NCBI RefSeq assembly: GCF_030269925.1
Contig: NC_085117.1
Span: 9,300,731 to 9,364,730, forward strand
DNA: 64,000 bases
DNA from: Bombyx mori
Taxonomy: Eukaryota > Arthropoda > Insecta > Lepidoptera > Bombycidae
Reading direction: 5' to 3'
Positions 35,901-41,359 of the stretch are shown in pieces. The translations under genes were made by a program, and so were the position numbers. Each line of letters starts with the position of its first letter. Position 1 is the stretch's first letter. The notes beneath the pieces were generated by a model. The model worked only from the letters and a program-made list of their open reading frames with translations. It searched no databases and had not been told where the DNA came from.

Positions 35901-38307
35901 TGGGTCATAAAAAACCGGAGCTGTGAAGCGAGTATTTCGCTCTCTCTTCCACTCACGAGCCATATGGACGGGCATAGTGATGCGCATTATTGTTGTCGAT
36001 AAGCGTTATCGATAGTGTATTTAGTTTTGTCATTTTTTGGGTTAATGATATAAATGAAAGAAAAAATCATTAATCGAACACTTACACCACATACCGTCGC
36101 AGCAAGTTAACGAGAACGGCAGAAATTAACACTTTGTAACTTTTCGGGATCTATTCTTATTTCTGTGAAAATTTTTAAATCATTGTTGATAACAACACGT
36201 GTAAATATTATTTTGAACAAATTCGGCCGTTTTGATACAAAACGAAGGAGTCGCCATTGTGTCACTAAATAAATTCAGAGAACGAATGCATAGAACACAT
36301 TTCTCTGCAACATAATGTATTATAATTTGCAGGTAAGTACAAATGACTTTTACATAACAATGTCTCACCACCCTTCGTATACCACCGCCCTGTATAATAG
36401 CCGGCAAACTTCTTGAGCATTTGTTGACGTAGTGGGGGTAAGTTCGCGCATGGTACACTGCACGTGCAAAAACATTATTTACTCTGCGTCATAATGCATT
36501 AAATTATTAAAATCAACATATGTATTTATTTATATATTTATTAGAACATCAACAAAAAATATAGGTTAATAATTGTAATAATTTAATCTTGGGGTAAAAT
36601 AGATATTCCTTCTATTAAGTCAAAACTAGAGCTGTTGCCAGGTCTTGGTTCAGTTGAAGCGAAGCTGGTATTTGTAATTTTTTTTTCGTTATCATAATCT
36701 TGACCGTCATCATCACTGTTTTCATTACCCGAGTCGCTATCATCGTGATGAGTCGACATAGGGCTCATCGGTGTAGTTTACAACTCGGTCGGTTCGGTCT
36801 ACTTTTTTGTCTATAATTAATTATTTTTTGAAGATATTCGATTCGTAGTAATCGGATGTAACTTTTTTCAATTACCAGCTTCCGATTATTTTCTGTTTTT
36901 TTTTCCATCTGAAGCCTAGCTCTTTCATAATTCGTCGTAAACTTCATACCGAGCCATTCAAATTTATATCTTCTTTAAAATTTTCGAAGCCTTTCTACGG
37001 TACGGAGTTTCACTGCTTGTTATGTAGTTATTATGATTACATCTTTTTATTACAGATTGAACGAAACTATCCATTCCGGTAACTTTCTTCTTCCCTGATC
37101 TTTTCTTACCCGGAGTCCGAAACACGGCGAGCAAGCCAGAGCCTTTAGCTTCATTAATAATGCACCTAACAGTACTCACGGATGTTTTTGTTGCTTCCGA
37201 ACTCTGTTTTAGTTTTTCCATATCATTCTTCCCCTGTTTTATACTGAAGCAATATACGTCATACACAATTTTTCTACCCTTTCTTTTAAATACTACACCA
37301 GTTTGTCGCGGCATAGTGTATTTTTTATAAAAAATCAACAAACACTCAACAAATAGCAATGGCAACAAAGTCAACAAGCAATCATAACAAATAACTCAAC
37401 GATTAATAATGATAGACTTTTCACTGTACGCAAGCGTACTTTTAGGAGCAAGCGGTACGAGGGCGCGGTGCGGGACGCAAGGTTCGACTGATCTACCAAT
37501 AACGCGCTCGATACGATTTCTCCTGCCGTCGCGCCTCACCCTCACCACCAAAGTGATCTAAAATTCGGTTCTGCGCAGTCAAGGTCATTTGCTCAAGAAG
37601 TTTGCCGGTTACTATACCTGTCTTCGATGATTCATTAGTTTTTATCGATAATAAAGTTGCGCCCGCGCAACATGCTCACCGCTCTAGCCGGGCTATGTTT
37701 TATGACCCAAACTGCACAGACAAAATAATTCTACTATAGTTACACTTAACGAACACCTTAAAATTCTCAATTCACTGCTTCTTCGAGTAGTTCCGATTAC
37801 TAACTACTTGGCGCCATCCCTGCAACGCTTTTATAGTCGAGACGACATCCCTAAATTTATTCAGAACGTTCTAGGCAACTTGAGTAGCTTCGAGGTGTGT
37901 TTCCGCTATCTGACAATAGATGGCGTTGTACGTCTCGAGCTTTCTCGAAGTTACGATTTCCTTTGATAATCGTTTCGGCTATTCGGCAATACATGGCGTT
38001 ACTCTTATCGGCGTAACAGTATTAGATCAAACGCGCACTCGACGAGATATAACTTTATAAATGTTGAATAATAACTAGTTTTGTTGCTGAATTCCTTGTT
38101 GTGAATGTAGAGGAATATCTAATTTGTTGTTTTATTCTTGGAATAGAAAAAAAAATCCGTCTGCCAAAAGATATGAAAGACTCGCTTCCGAGTTATAATG
38201 ATAATTATTATTGACTAAATATTGATGATGTCACGCAACTTTAAAATTGTTAATGTGAGCTCAATAATAATAGTAGTGTTTGTTTCAGGTGAAAATGACA
38301 AGTAAAC
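11919..38307 (+). CDS. PLA2G6: Calcium-independent phospholipase A2, group VIA (PLA2G6 / iPLA2-VIA)
   Basis: Hydrolyses phospholipid acyl esters without Ca2+ and serves in membrane remodelling and mitochondrial lipid homeostasis. Exons, all phase-compatible: 11919-11931, 12013-12223, 19930-20020, 21385-21552, 22252-22383, 23197-23365, 24441-24876, 26693-26866, 28309-28577, 29422-29565, 31951-32074, 32817-32962, 34516-34631, 35532-35748, 38291-38307 (808 residues; reading through exon 14 instead stops at 35774, 811 residues). The vertebrate long form is 806. The N-terminus [19 protein letters not shown] aligns with the family's. Ankyrin repeats span roughly residues 130-405 ([48 protein letters not shown]). 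The patatin domain starts near 466 with the oxyanion motif DGGGIRG; the nucleophile elbow is GTSTG with Ser505; catalytic Asp647 lies in DGG. Odd points: an exon 11 proline run, VVSCGTG where the vertebrate has VVSLGTG, and a change from AT-rich codons (exons 1-5) to GC-rich codons (exons 6-14). Confidence 0.93.
12271..12440 (-). repeat. LINE family C 3' tail
   Basis: A poly-T followed by 'cctacctaagctgagagcct' and 'gtgagctcacggggctcaaa' matches the 3' end of the LINE at 59046-60389, inverted. It lies just inside PLA2G6 intron 2. Confidence 0.75.
12441..12962. other. PLA2G6 intron 2, AT-rich, no element recognised
   Basis: AT-rich intronic sequence between a LINE tail and the left LTR of the BEL/Pao element. 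Nothing further can be supported. Confidence 0.5.
12963..13235 (-). repeat. 3' LTR of the BEL/Pao element
   Basis: 273 bp with TG...CA ends (TGTTGC...TTAACA). It is similar throughout to the right LTR at 19358-19632 apart from scattered substitutions and small indels, so the insertion is not very recent. It contains 'gcgatatgacgtcatcgttg', shared by both LTRs. Confidence 0.88.
13400..13675 (-). mobile_element. 276-bp MITE, copy 2 (family M1), inside BEL/Pao pol
   Basis: Same length and ends as the copy at 6146-6421 but in opposite orientation: GAGTCGTCTATTATCAAAG on the left and GATAATAGTCGACTC on the right. The flanking direct repeat is ATGT (13396-13399 and 13676-13679). It interrupts the final pol domain of the BEL/Pao element after the residues YPGKDSLSH, so it is younger than that element. 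Confidence 0.87.
13676..14633 (-). pseudogene. BEL/Pao pol remnant: integrase and C-terminal pol domain
   Basis: 14289-14633 reads as integrase core: [20 protein letters not shown], then [20 protein letters not shown], typical of BEL/Pao integrases. 14057-14251 continues in another frame with the conserved [12 protein letters not shown]. 13631-13960 holds the DUF5641-like tail common to BEL/Pao pol ([45 protein letters not shown]). At least two frame breaks separate these pieces, and a MITE truncates the end, so the gene is dead. Confidence 0.85.
14803..15749 (-). mobile_element. 5'-truncated R1-like LINE nested in the BEL/Pao element
   Basis: A 13-bp target-site duplication CCATCCAATACCT (14790-14802 and 15750-15762) brackets the insertion; poly-T at its left end is the minus-strand poly(A) tail. 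The minus strand at 15410-15749 encodes the C-terminal end of an R1-clade pol with a zinc-knuckle-like stretch ([20 protein letters not shown]), and the frame shifts near 15470 into the rest ([20 protein letters not shown]), ending at 15265. The remainder is GC-rich 3' UTR. A related fragment lies at 50550-51270. Confidence 0.85.
15765..16487 (-). pseudogene. BEL/Pao reverse-transcriptase remnant
   Basis: The minus strand reads [18 protein letters not shown], then [20 protein letters not shown] and [12 protein letters not shown], the hallmark start of BEL/Pao RT domains. Upstream of it another frame gives [17 protein letters not shown], the usual segment just before. A frame break and an apparent short deletion lie between the two. 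The catalytic YxDD segment is not seen in frame; the LINE insertion at 15749 follows. Confidence 0.83.
16409..18055 (-). mobile_element. Full-length Tc1 transposon (1647 bp) with long inverted repeats
   Basis: Terminal inverted repeats of about 150 bp begin CACTCGGGTGCAATGAAATC; TA flanks both ends (16407-16408, 18056-18057). The transposase lies on the minus strand in two overlapping frames. 17396-17722 holds the N-terminal helix-turn-helix ([20 protein letters not shown]). 16731-17399 holds the DDE domain: first Asp in LFSDESRM, second Asp in [10 protein letters not shown], Glu in [15 protein letters not shown], i.e. a DD34E arrangement. One frameshift near 17396-17400 separates the halves, so this copy is probably inactive but close to intact. 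It is inserted in the BEL/Pao element at the gag/RT junction. Confidence 0.92.
18060..19052 (-). pseudogene. BEL/Pao gag remnant
   Basis: The minus-strand ORF from 19052 to 18366 (228 codons, [19 protein letters not shown]...) contains [20 protein letters not shown] and [18 protein letters not shown], typical of BEL/Pao gag (DUF1759). After a T-run at about 18361-18367 the homology continues in another frame with [12 protein letters not shown] and ITEREWEQQ to about 18060. The homopolymer frameshift and the adjoining Tc1 insertion leave it non-functional. Confidence 0.85.
19358..19632 (-). repeat. 5' LTR of the BEL/Pao element
   Basis: 275 bp, TGTTGC...TTAACA, matching 12963-13235. Because the element is on the minus strand, this right-hand copy is its 5' LTR. 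It ends about 300 bp upstream of PLA2G6 exon 3. Confidence 0.88.
20330..21345 (+). pseudogene. Possible decayed coding sequence in PLA2G6 intron 3
   Basis: Stretches read as protein-like but are interrupted: about 20968-21115 gives [17 protein letters not shown] then CQSVIEFMS before a stop; about 21121-21152 gives [10 protein letters not shown] before a GT donor-like site; 21241-21345 gives [14 protein letters not shown] then [21 protein letters not shown] and a stop, after an AG. I do not recognise a family. A retropseudogene or transposon relic is possible, as is chance. It is not needed for the PLA2G6 reading frame. Confidence 0.2.
21680..21800 (-). repeat. Diverged LINE family B tail
   Basis: 'ttgatttcgaaggcagatga' and 'ggtaagtggttactgtcact' resemble the family B LINE tail. 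It lies in PLA2G6 intron 4. Confidence 0.55.
21880..22138 (+). repeat. SINE-like family A copy
   Basis: Starts 'actggtggtaggaactcttg' and ends 'gctcgtccacccatatatg' plus an A-rich tail. It lies in PLA2G6 intron 4. Confidence 0.85.
22670..22780 (-). repeat. Unclassified GC-rich repeat fragment
   Basis: A poly-T run followed by 'ccgcggagcacgcggggtat' resembles part of the GC-rich block at 33540-34000 ('gacgcgccgggtatgtgag'). It is likely a retroposed LINE fragment; the family is not named. Confidence 0.4.
23055..23188 (+). repeat. 5'-truncated SINE-like family A copy abutting PLA2G6 exon 6
   Basis: Begins 'gagaccttagaacttatat' and ends 'ctaagcaataaaaaaaa' only 8 bp before the CACAG acceptor of exon 6 (exon starts 23197). 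Confidence 0.85.
23388..23968. repeat. Inverted pair of LINE family C 3' ends flanking a family A fragment
   Basis: 23388-23580 is the family C 3' end on the minus strand and 23660-23968 is the same region on the plus strand, including the last pol codons ([14 protein letters not shown] frame) and poly(A). A family A fragment (about 23590-23650) lies between. The two arms share the 'ctcagtgggtcgcgtttccg' region and could pair in the transcript of PLA2G6 intron 6. Confidence 0.75.
24118..24362 (-). repeat. SINE-like family A copy upstream of PLA2G6 exon 7
   Basis: Poly-T followed by 'gggtggacgagctcatagct' and ending 'gactcacaagaggtccta'. It ends about 80 bp before the exon 7 acceptor (exon starts 24441). 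Confidence 0.85.
25900..26534. mobile_element. Non-autonomous TIR element, 635 bp (family T, short copy)
   Basis: Terminal repeats of about 41 bp begin TATAGTAGAATTATTTTGTC and the right end is its inverse (GACAAAATAATTCTACTATA). If the outer TA is the target duplication, the element is TAGTAG...CTACTA, consistent with the Tc1/mariner superfamily. The longer related copy at 35872-37738 retains transposase pieces; this one has none that I can see. It lies in PLA2G6 intron 7. Confidence 0.85.
27480..28058 (+). mobile_element. 5'-truncated CR1/L2-like LINE (family B)
   Basis: 27497-27865 encodes the end of a non-LTR pol: [53 protein letters not shown]. After a stop at 27863-27865 the same frame continues with NELPSRVFP...[10 protein letters not shown], so a single substitution has broken it. 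The 3' end is 'cagcggcttggctctgcccc' through 'tcgtctgcctacaagagcaa' and an A-rich tail. Short copies of this tail occur at 1930, 5395, 21680 and 45180. It lies in PLA2G6 intron 8. Confidence 0.82.
28309..28577 (+). CDS. PLA2G6: PLA2G6 exon 9: oxyanion hole and catalytic serine
   Basis: The exon follows a TTCCAG acceptor and ends G|GTAAAT. It encodes residues 465-554, including [19 protein letters not shown] (oxyanion hole) and [19 protein letters not shown] (nucleophile elbow, Ser505). Both motifs match the canonical patatin-like lipase signature without substitution, so catalytic competence is expected. Confidence 0.95.
28612..28868 (+). repeat. SINE-like family A copy
   Basis: Starts 'actggtggtaggacctcttg' and ends 'cacccatctaagcaataaaa'. 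It begins about 35 bp after the donor of PLA2G6 exon 9. Confidence 0.88.
29083..29348 (+). repeat. Lepidopteran 'CTAGCTGACCCG' repeat (family E)
   Basis: Starts 'ctagctgacccggcagattt' and includes 'aaatcggtccagccgctctc', ending near 'tatacatatatagata'. Related copies are at 48872-49090 and 57175-57620. It lies in PLA2G6 intron 9. Confidence 0.6.
29566..31682. other. PLA2G6 intron 10, mostly AT-rich unique-looking DNA
   Basis: Apart from a perfect 15-bp-stem palindrome at about 29881-29914 (AAATAAGACCACAAA and its inverse around TAAA), I see only AT-rich intron and short chance ORFs up to about 31682. No further gene is supported. Confidence 0.5.
31683..31878 (-). repeat. LINE family C 3' end
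   Basis: Poly-T then 'gaggctatttcagcgtaatc' and 'gatccggcgagaaactcagt', inverted relative to the LINE at 59046. It ends about 70 bp before PLA2G6 exon 11. Confidence 0.78.
32645..32790 (+). repeat. Highly diverged family A copy
   Basis: 'ggtaaccacttaacatgagg' followed by 'tgggccgtac' retains the family A tail but with many changes. It lies directly upstream of PLA2G6 exon 12 (starts 32817). Confidence 0.5.
32817..32962 (+). CDS. PLA2G6: PLA2G6 exon 12: catalytic aspartate
   Basis: The exon follows a TCGCAG acceptor and ends ACAG|GTGCGT. It encodes [20 protein letters not shown] with catalytic Asp647 in DGG, then KIVVSCGT (residues 644-692). Vertebrate PLA2G6 has LGTG where this protein has CGTG. 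The linker between these motifs is GC-rich and diverged from the vertebrate calmodulin-binding segment. Confidence 0.93.
33000..33352 (+). repeat. LINE family C 3' end, longer copy
   Basis: Includes the last pol codons ('cccgatcctgtagaccgaat', 'gtcgacatcgcccaaaacac') and 3' UTR to an interrupted poly(A) near 33352. It lies in PLA2G6 intron 12. Confidence 0.8.
33540..34010. repeat. GC-rich retroposon-like block, family not identified
   Basis: A GC-rich island in an AT-rich intron, with words ('gacgcgccgggtatgtgag', 'gggtcagaacccggcagag') that partly recur at 22700. It is probably an untranslated region of a LINE. No ORF is supported. Confidence 0.4.
34083..34345. repeat. Tail-to-tail inverted pair of a LINE 3' end
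   Basis: 34083-34200 reads 'ctgatggttgtctggaagag', 'cttagcgataagaccgccta' and 'tgtacaataaagaa' on the plus strand; 34215-34345 contains the inverse ('tgctttattgtacatc', 'acgatctcttccgaac'). A CT microsatellite separates the arms. It lies in PLA2G6 intron 12. Confidence 0.7.
34698..35098 (+). mobile_element. SINE-like retroposon family D, copy 2
   Basis: Same unit as 11332-11757, starting GACTTTTTGGCGGGAATG and ending 'aggtcataaaatcccataa' plus an A-rich tail. Its target duplication is not clear. It lies in PLA2G6 intron 13. Confidence 0.82.
35205..35455 (+). repeat. SINE-like family A copy
   Basis: 'agcggtagaacgtcttgtga' through 'tctatgcaataaaaaat'. It ends about 75 bp before the PLA2G6 exon 14 acceptor. 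Confidence 0.83.
35804..38018 (-). mobile_element. Solo LTR, reverse orientation, split by a TIR element
   Basis: On the minus strand this is the same LTR family as 7781-8177. The outer parts (35804-35871 and 37739-38018) match that LTR's end and body, and between them lies the TIR element 35872-37738. The minus-strand start reads TGTTACGCCGATAAGAG; the flanks are GTAT and GCAT, an imperfect 4-bp duplication. With the intruder removed the LTR is about 350 bp. It lies in the last PLA2G6 intron. Confidence 0.78.
35872..37738 (-). mobile_element. TIR element of family T, longer copy with transposase remnants
   Basis: About 41-bp near-perfect terminal repeats (TATAGTAGAATTGTTTTGTC and the inverse at the right). 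It has inserted at a TA in the solo LTR. The minus strand carries transposase pieces: 36964-37377 is an N-terminal region ([20 protein letters not shown]), 36765-36947 contains [20 protein letters not shown], and 36583-36768 is an acidic C-terminal tail ([20 protein letters not shown]). The catalytic DDE core between the last two pieces is missing, so this copy cannot mobilise itself. Confidence 0.82.
38291..38307 (+). CDS. PLA2G6: Probable last coding exon of PLA2G6
   Basis: A TTGTTTCAG acceptor precedes GTGAAAATGACAAGTAA. Joined to 35748 (GCCG|GTCAGT donor) this yields the C-terminus ADAGENDK and a stop. Without splicing, exon 14 runs on to a TAG at 35774 giving [11 protein letters not shown]. 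The spliced model is preferred because a poly(A) signal cluster follows at 38700, whereas the exon 14 read-through runs straight into a solo LTR. Confidence 0.6.
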
Positions 38308-38699
38308 TATAACCGTACCAATGCAAGCTGTGATCGTATTATATAATAATATATACATAGGTAATAATATAAATGTGCAGTAATTGTAAAATTTATTCAG
38401 TAATGTGTATATTAGTATGTTATGTCTGCTTGACGTTGGTTCGTTGTAGAAAGAAAGCGTTTAATATTTTTTATGTATTTATTATTTTATTTACTCTAAT
38501 GGAAAAGAAAATTTGTTGATAAGAGATTTTTTTTAAACAAAATATATACACGGTTGTGCGCGCTCTAAAAAAATTTTATGATTGATTTAAATGTATAAAG
38601 TAGACTTTACTTTAGTAGTAGTATTAAATGTATAATAATATAACTGTTTACTTAATATTAATTGAAAAAAATATTGTAGAGTTAAATGGCTCTAACGTT

Positions 38700-38714
38700 A
38701 ATAAAATAAATAAA
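38700..38714 (+). terminator. Overlapping AATAAA poly(A) signals, putative PLA2G6 3' end
   Basis: Three overlapping AATAAA hexamers (38700, 38705, 38709) lie about 390 bp after the stop at 38307, in AT-rich 3' UTR-like sequence. Confidence 0.5.
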
Positions 38715-38811
38715 AGATGTTTGCAAAAAAATGTGCGTTACCAAAAATGTTTTGTTCTTATTTTTGTCCTTTTGCTGTGTTCATATTTTTCCCTTGATTG
38801 AATTCGACGCG

Positions 38812-38890
38812 TCAGTGTACATAATGCGAGTTTCGTTAACTTCTCGATCGCGTAAAAGTTAACTCAAATTTGTATGGATATAAAATTGAG
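38812..38890 (+). repeat. Half copy of MITE family F
   Basis: 'aatgcgagtttcgttaactt' and 'gatcgcgtaaaagttaactc' match one arm of the MITE at 44727-44895; the other arm is absent. Confidence 0.55.
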
Positions 38891-39164
38891 TTTCAAGCAC
38901 ACTAATCATAGTTGTGGCTTGAATTCCACTACCGGTTCTCATAATCCCAATCCTTGGCTATTGTAGACTATTCGACCCATCATATCGGGTTCTTACCGTG
39001 ATATTCACACGTAATGACTTCCCGAAAATTTGTTGTAAGAAACCTTTAAATAATAGTGTGTGTAATGTAAGTAGATAGCTACGAAAGTTTATTCGAATTC
39101 TATGACCTATGATGAAATTTAAACAGTTTTTTTGAAGTGAAATTTCTAATGCTACTTTTTATTT

Positions 39165-39415
39165 ATTTATTTTTATTGCTTAGATGAGTGGACGAGCTCA
39201 CAGCCCACCTGGTGTTAAGTGGTTACTGGAGCCCATAGACATCTACAACGTAAATGCGCCACCCATCTTGAGATATAAGTTCTAAGGTCTCAATTATAGT
39301 TACAACGGCTGCCCCGCCCTTCAAACCGAAACGCATTACTGCTTCACGGCAGAAATAGGCAGGGTGGTGGTACCTACCCGTGCGGACTCACAAGAGGTCC
39401 TACCACCAACAAGGT
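39165..39415 (-). repeat. SINE-like family A copy
   Basis: 'gtggacgagctcacagccca' through 'cacaagaggtcctaccacca' on the plus strand, i.e. an inverted copy. It lies in intergenic DNA. Confidence 0.87.
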
Positions 39416-39499
39416 TGCGTTAAACGTTTAACGCAACTTTTTTATTAGTATGGAAAAGATAAAAATACGAGTAATCATGGACTACGAGTTCTTCTGCGG

Positions 39500-40335
39500 T
39501 AGCAACGCTGTAAAAAGGCTCTTAATATAATGACTTGTACGGAGTGAACACTACATATGAACGTACGACTCTGTTTTGGGTTTGAATGTGGAAATGTTGA
39601 TCTTGAAAGATGAACCCCGGCGTCACCCAAAAACTAAAGCCAACCATCACGAATTAATGACGATTGTGGAAACTGACGGTATTCTAGATACCGCTGAGTC
39701 AGCAGCAGTTTTGAATGTTATAGTCAAAACAATATTTGTCTATTTGCGTCGTTTGCGTAAAAAGGTAAAAAACTAGTCTGTGCGACAAACGCGTTAAGGT
39801 GTGCATTGCGCTGCTTAATGGACACAGAAATTAAGGCATTTTAAATCGCATTGTCAGTTGCGATGAAAAAAGGTTCTTGTTATTTTAAGCAGTCTTCATG
39901 TTGGTTACCACCCAGGCAATGGCTCAACGAAAACTTACCTTTAAGAAAGTCACGTTTGCTGGTCAGTATAATTCATCACAGCTTATTACCAAATGGCATC
40001 AGCATTACTGCGAATTTACTGGAGGAAATGGACACAATGATGGAGAAGCTCGCGAGTTTTCGGCCAGCCTTAGTTAACCGCTCGTCTCCGCTGCTCCTGA
40101 ACAATGCTCGACTTCAGCACATCAAATTCACTAAGCTACAAGTAGCGGCGGAAGTTTTGCGTCATCCACAGTACTCACCAGACCTTGTGCCGACAGACTT
40201 CTACTTCTTCCAAAATGTTACAGAATGCCTTTGAAGAGTTTGAGGGCTCTCTTACTCCTCACTTCTTCAATAATGGGATTGAAAATTACCGTTAAATTAC
40301 CACTGCGCTGGCAGAGATACATCGATAAAAAATGT
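39500..40335 (+). pseudogene. Dead mariner transposase
   Basis: 39576-39776 resembles the mariner helix-turn-helix region in altered form (RRHPKTKANHHELMTIVETD; SAAVLNVIVKTIFVYLRRLRK). 39851-40234 resembles the catalytic domain: LPPRQWLNENLPLRKSRLLV, LRHPQYSPDLVPTDFYFFQN. The second catalytic Asp is not in its usual HDNARPH context; the sequence reads LLNNARLQHIKF. Frame breaks separate the halves. It is a relic, probably old. Confidence 0.75.
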
Positions 40336-40610
40336 ATTTCTGTATACTAATCGGCAATTTTATAGGTAAAGAGCCAGTAGTCAATATATAGTCCCACACT
40401 CCAAAGTGTAGCGAATGGCTTCACGGTACCAATAGATTTTTACGGTTAAGAGAAACGCTCCTACAATCTGCCCTACCAACACTTTAAAGTCGTAGTGGCC
40501 TAAACGATAAGACTCCTGTTGCATTCGTATCAAGCAACGCAAGTGTGCCGGTGTTCGTATCCCGCAGGCGGGTACCTACCAGTTTTTCTAATTAAACACG
40601 TACTTAACAT

Positions 40611-41215
40611 ATTTTATGTTCACGATTCCACAATGACTTCTGAGGTGAAGGAATATCAACATGTTATAAAAATCAAAATCCATAAAAAAATATAATTGGC
40701 GTAATTGCTGGTGGCAGGACGTCTTGCGAGTCCGCACGGGCAGGCACCACCACCCTACCTTTCTCTGCCATGAAGCAGTAATGCTTTTCGATTTGTAGGA
40801 AGGGGCAACCAATGTATTGTAAAACTGGGACCTTAGAACTCATGTTTCAAGATAGGTGGCGGATTTAACGTTGTAGATATATTTTATGTTCACGATTCCA
40901 CAATGACTTCTGAGGTGAAGGAATATCAACATGTTATAAAAATCAAAATCCATAAAAAAAAATTGGCGTAATTGCTGGTGGTAGGACGTCTTGCGAGTCC
41001 GCACGGGCAGGCACCACCACCCTACCTTTCTCTGCCATGAAGCAGTAATGCTTTTCGGTTTGTAGGAAGGGGCAACCAATGTATTGTAAAACTGAGACCT
41101 TAGAACTCATGTTTCAAGGTAGGTGGTGGATTTAACGTTGTAGATATCTATGGGCTCCGGTAACAATTTAAAACCAGGCGGACCGTGAGCTCGTCTATAC
41201 ATCTAAGCAAAAAAA
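40611..41215 (+). repeat. Tandem duplication (270-bp period) of an extended family A copy
   Basis: The block starting 'attttatgttcacgattcca' occurs at 40611 and again at 40881. Each unit includes a longer family A 5' part ('aatcaaaatccataaaaaaa', 'ttggcgtaattgctggtgg') and most of the element; only the second unit carries the 3' tail, ending near 41215. Confidence 0.85.
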
Positions 41216-41359
41216 CGGTCATTTTACTTAATTGGAACTCTTTAGTTGAAAATTCTATTGACTAATTGAAAATTACGTGATGTAATCATATTATTTTAGT
41301 AAACTGTTGACGTTTGCTATAATTTGATATCAATAAAACCAGACAATTTTGCAAACCTC

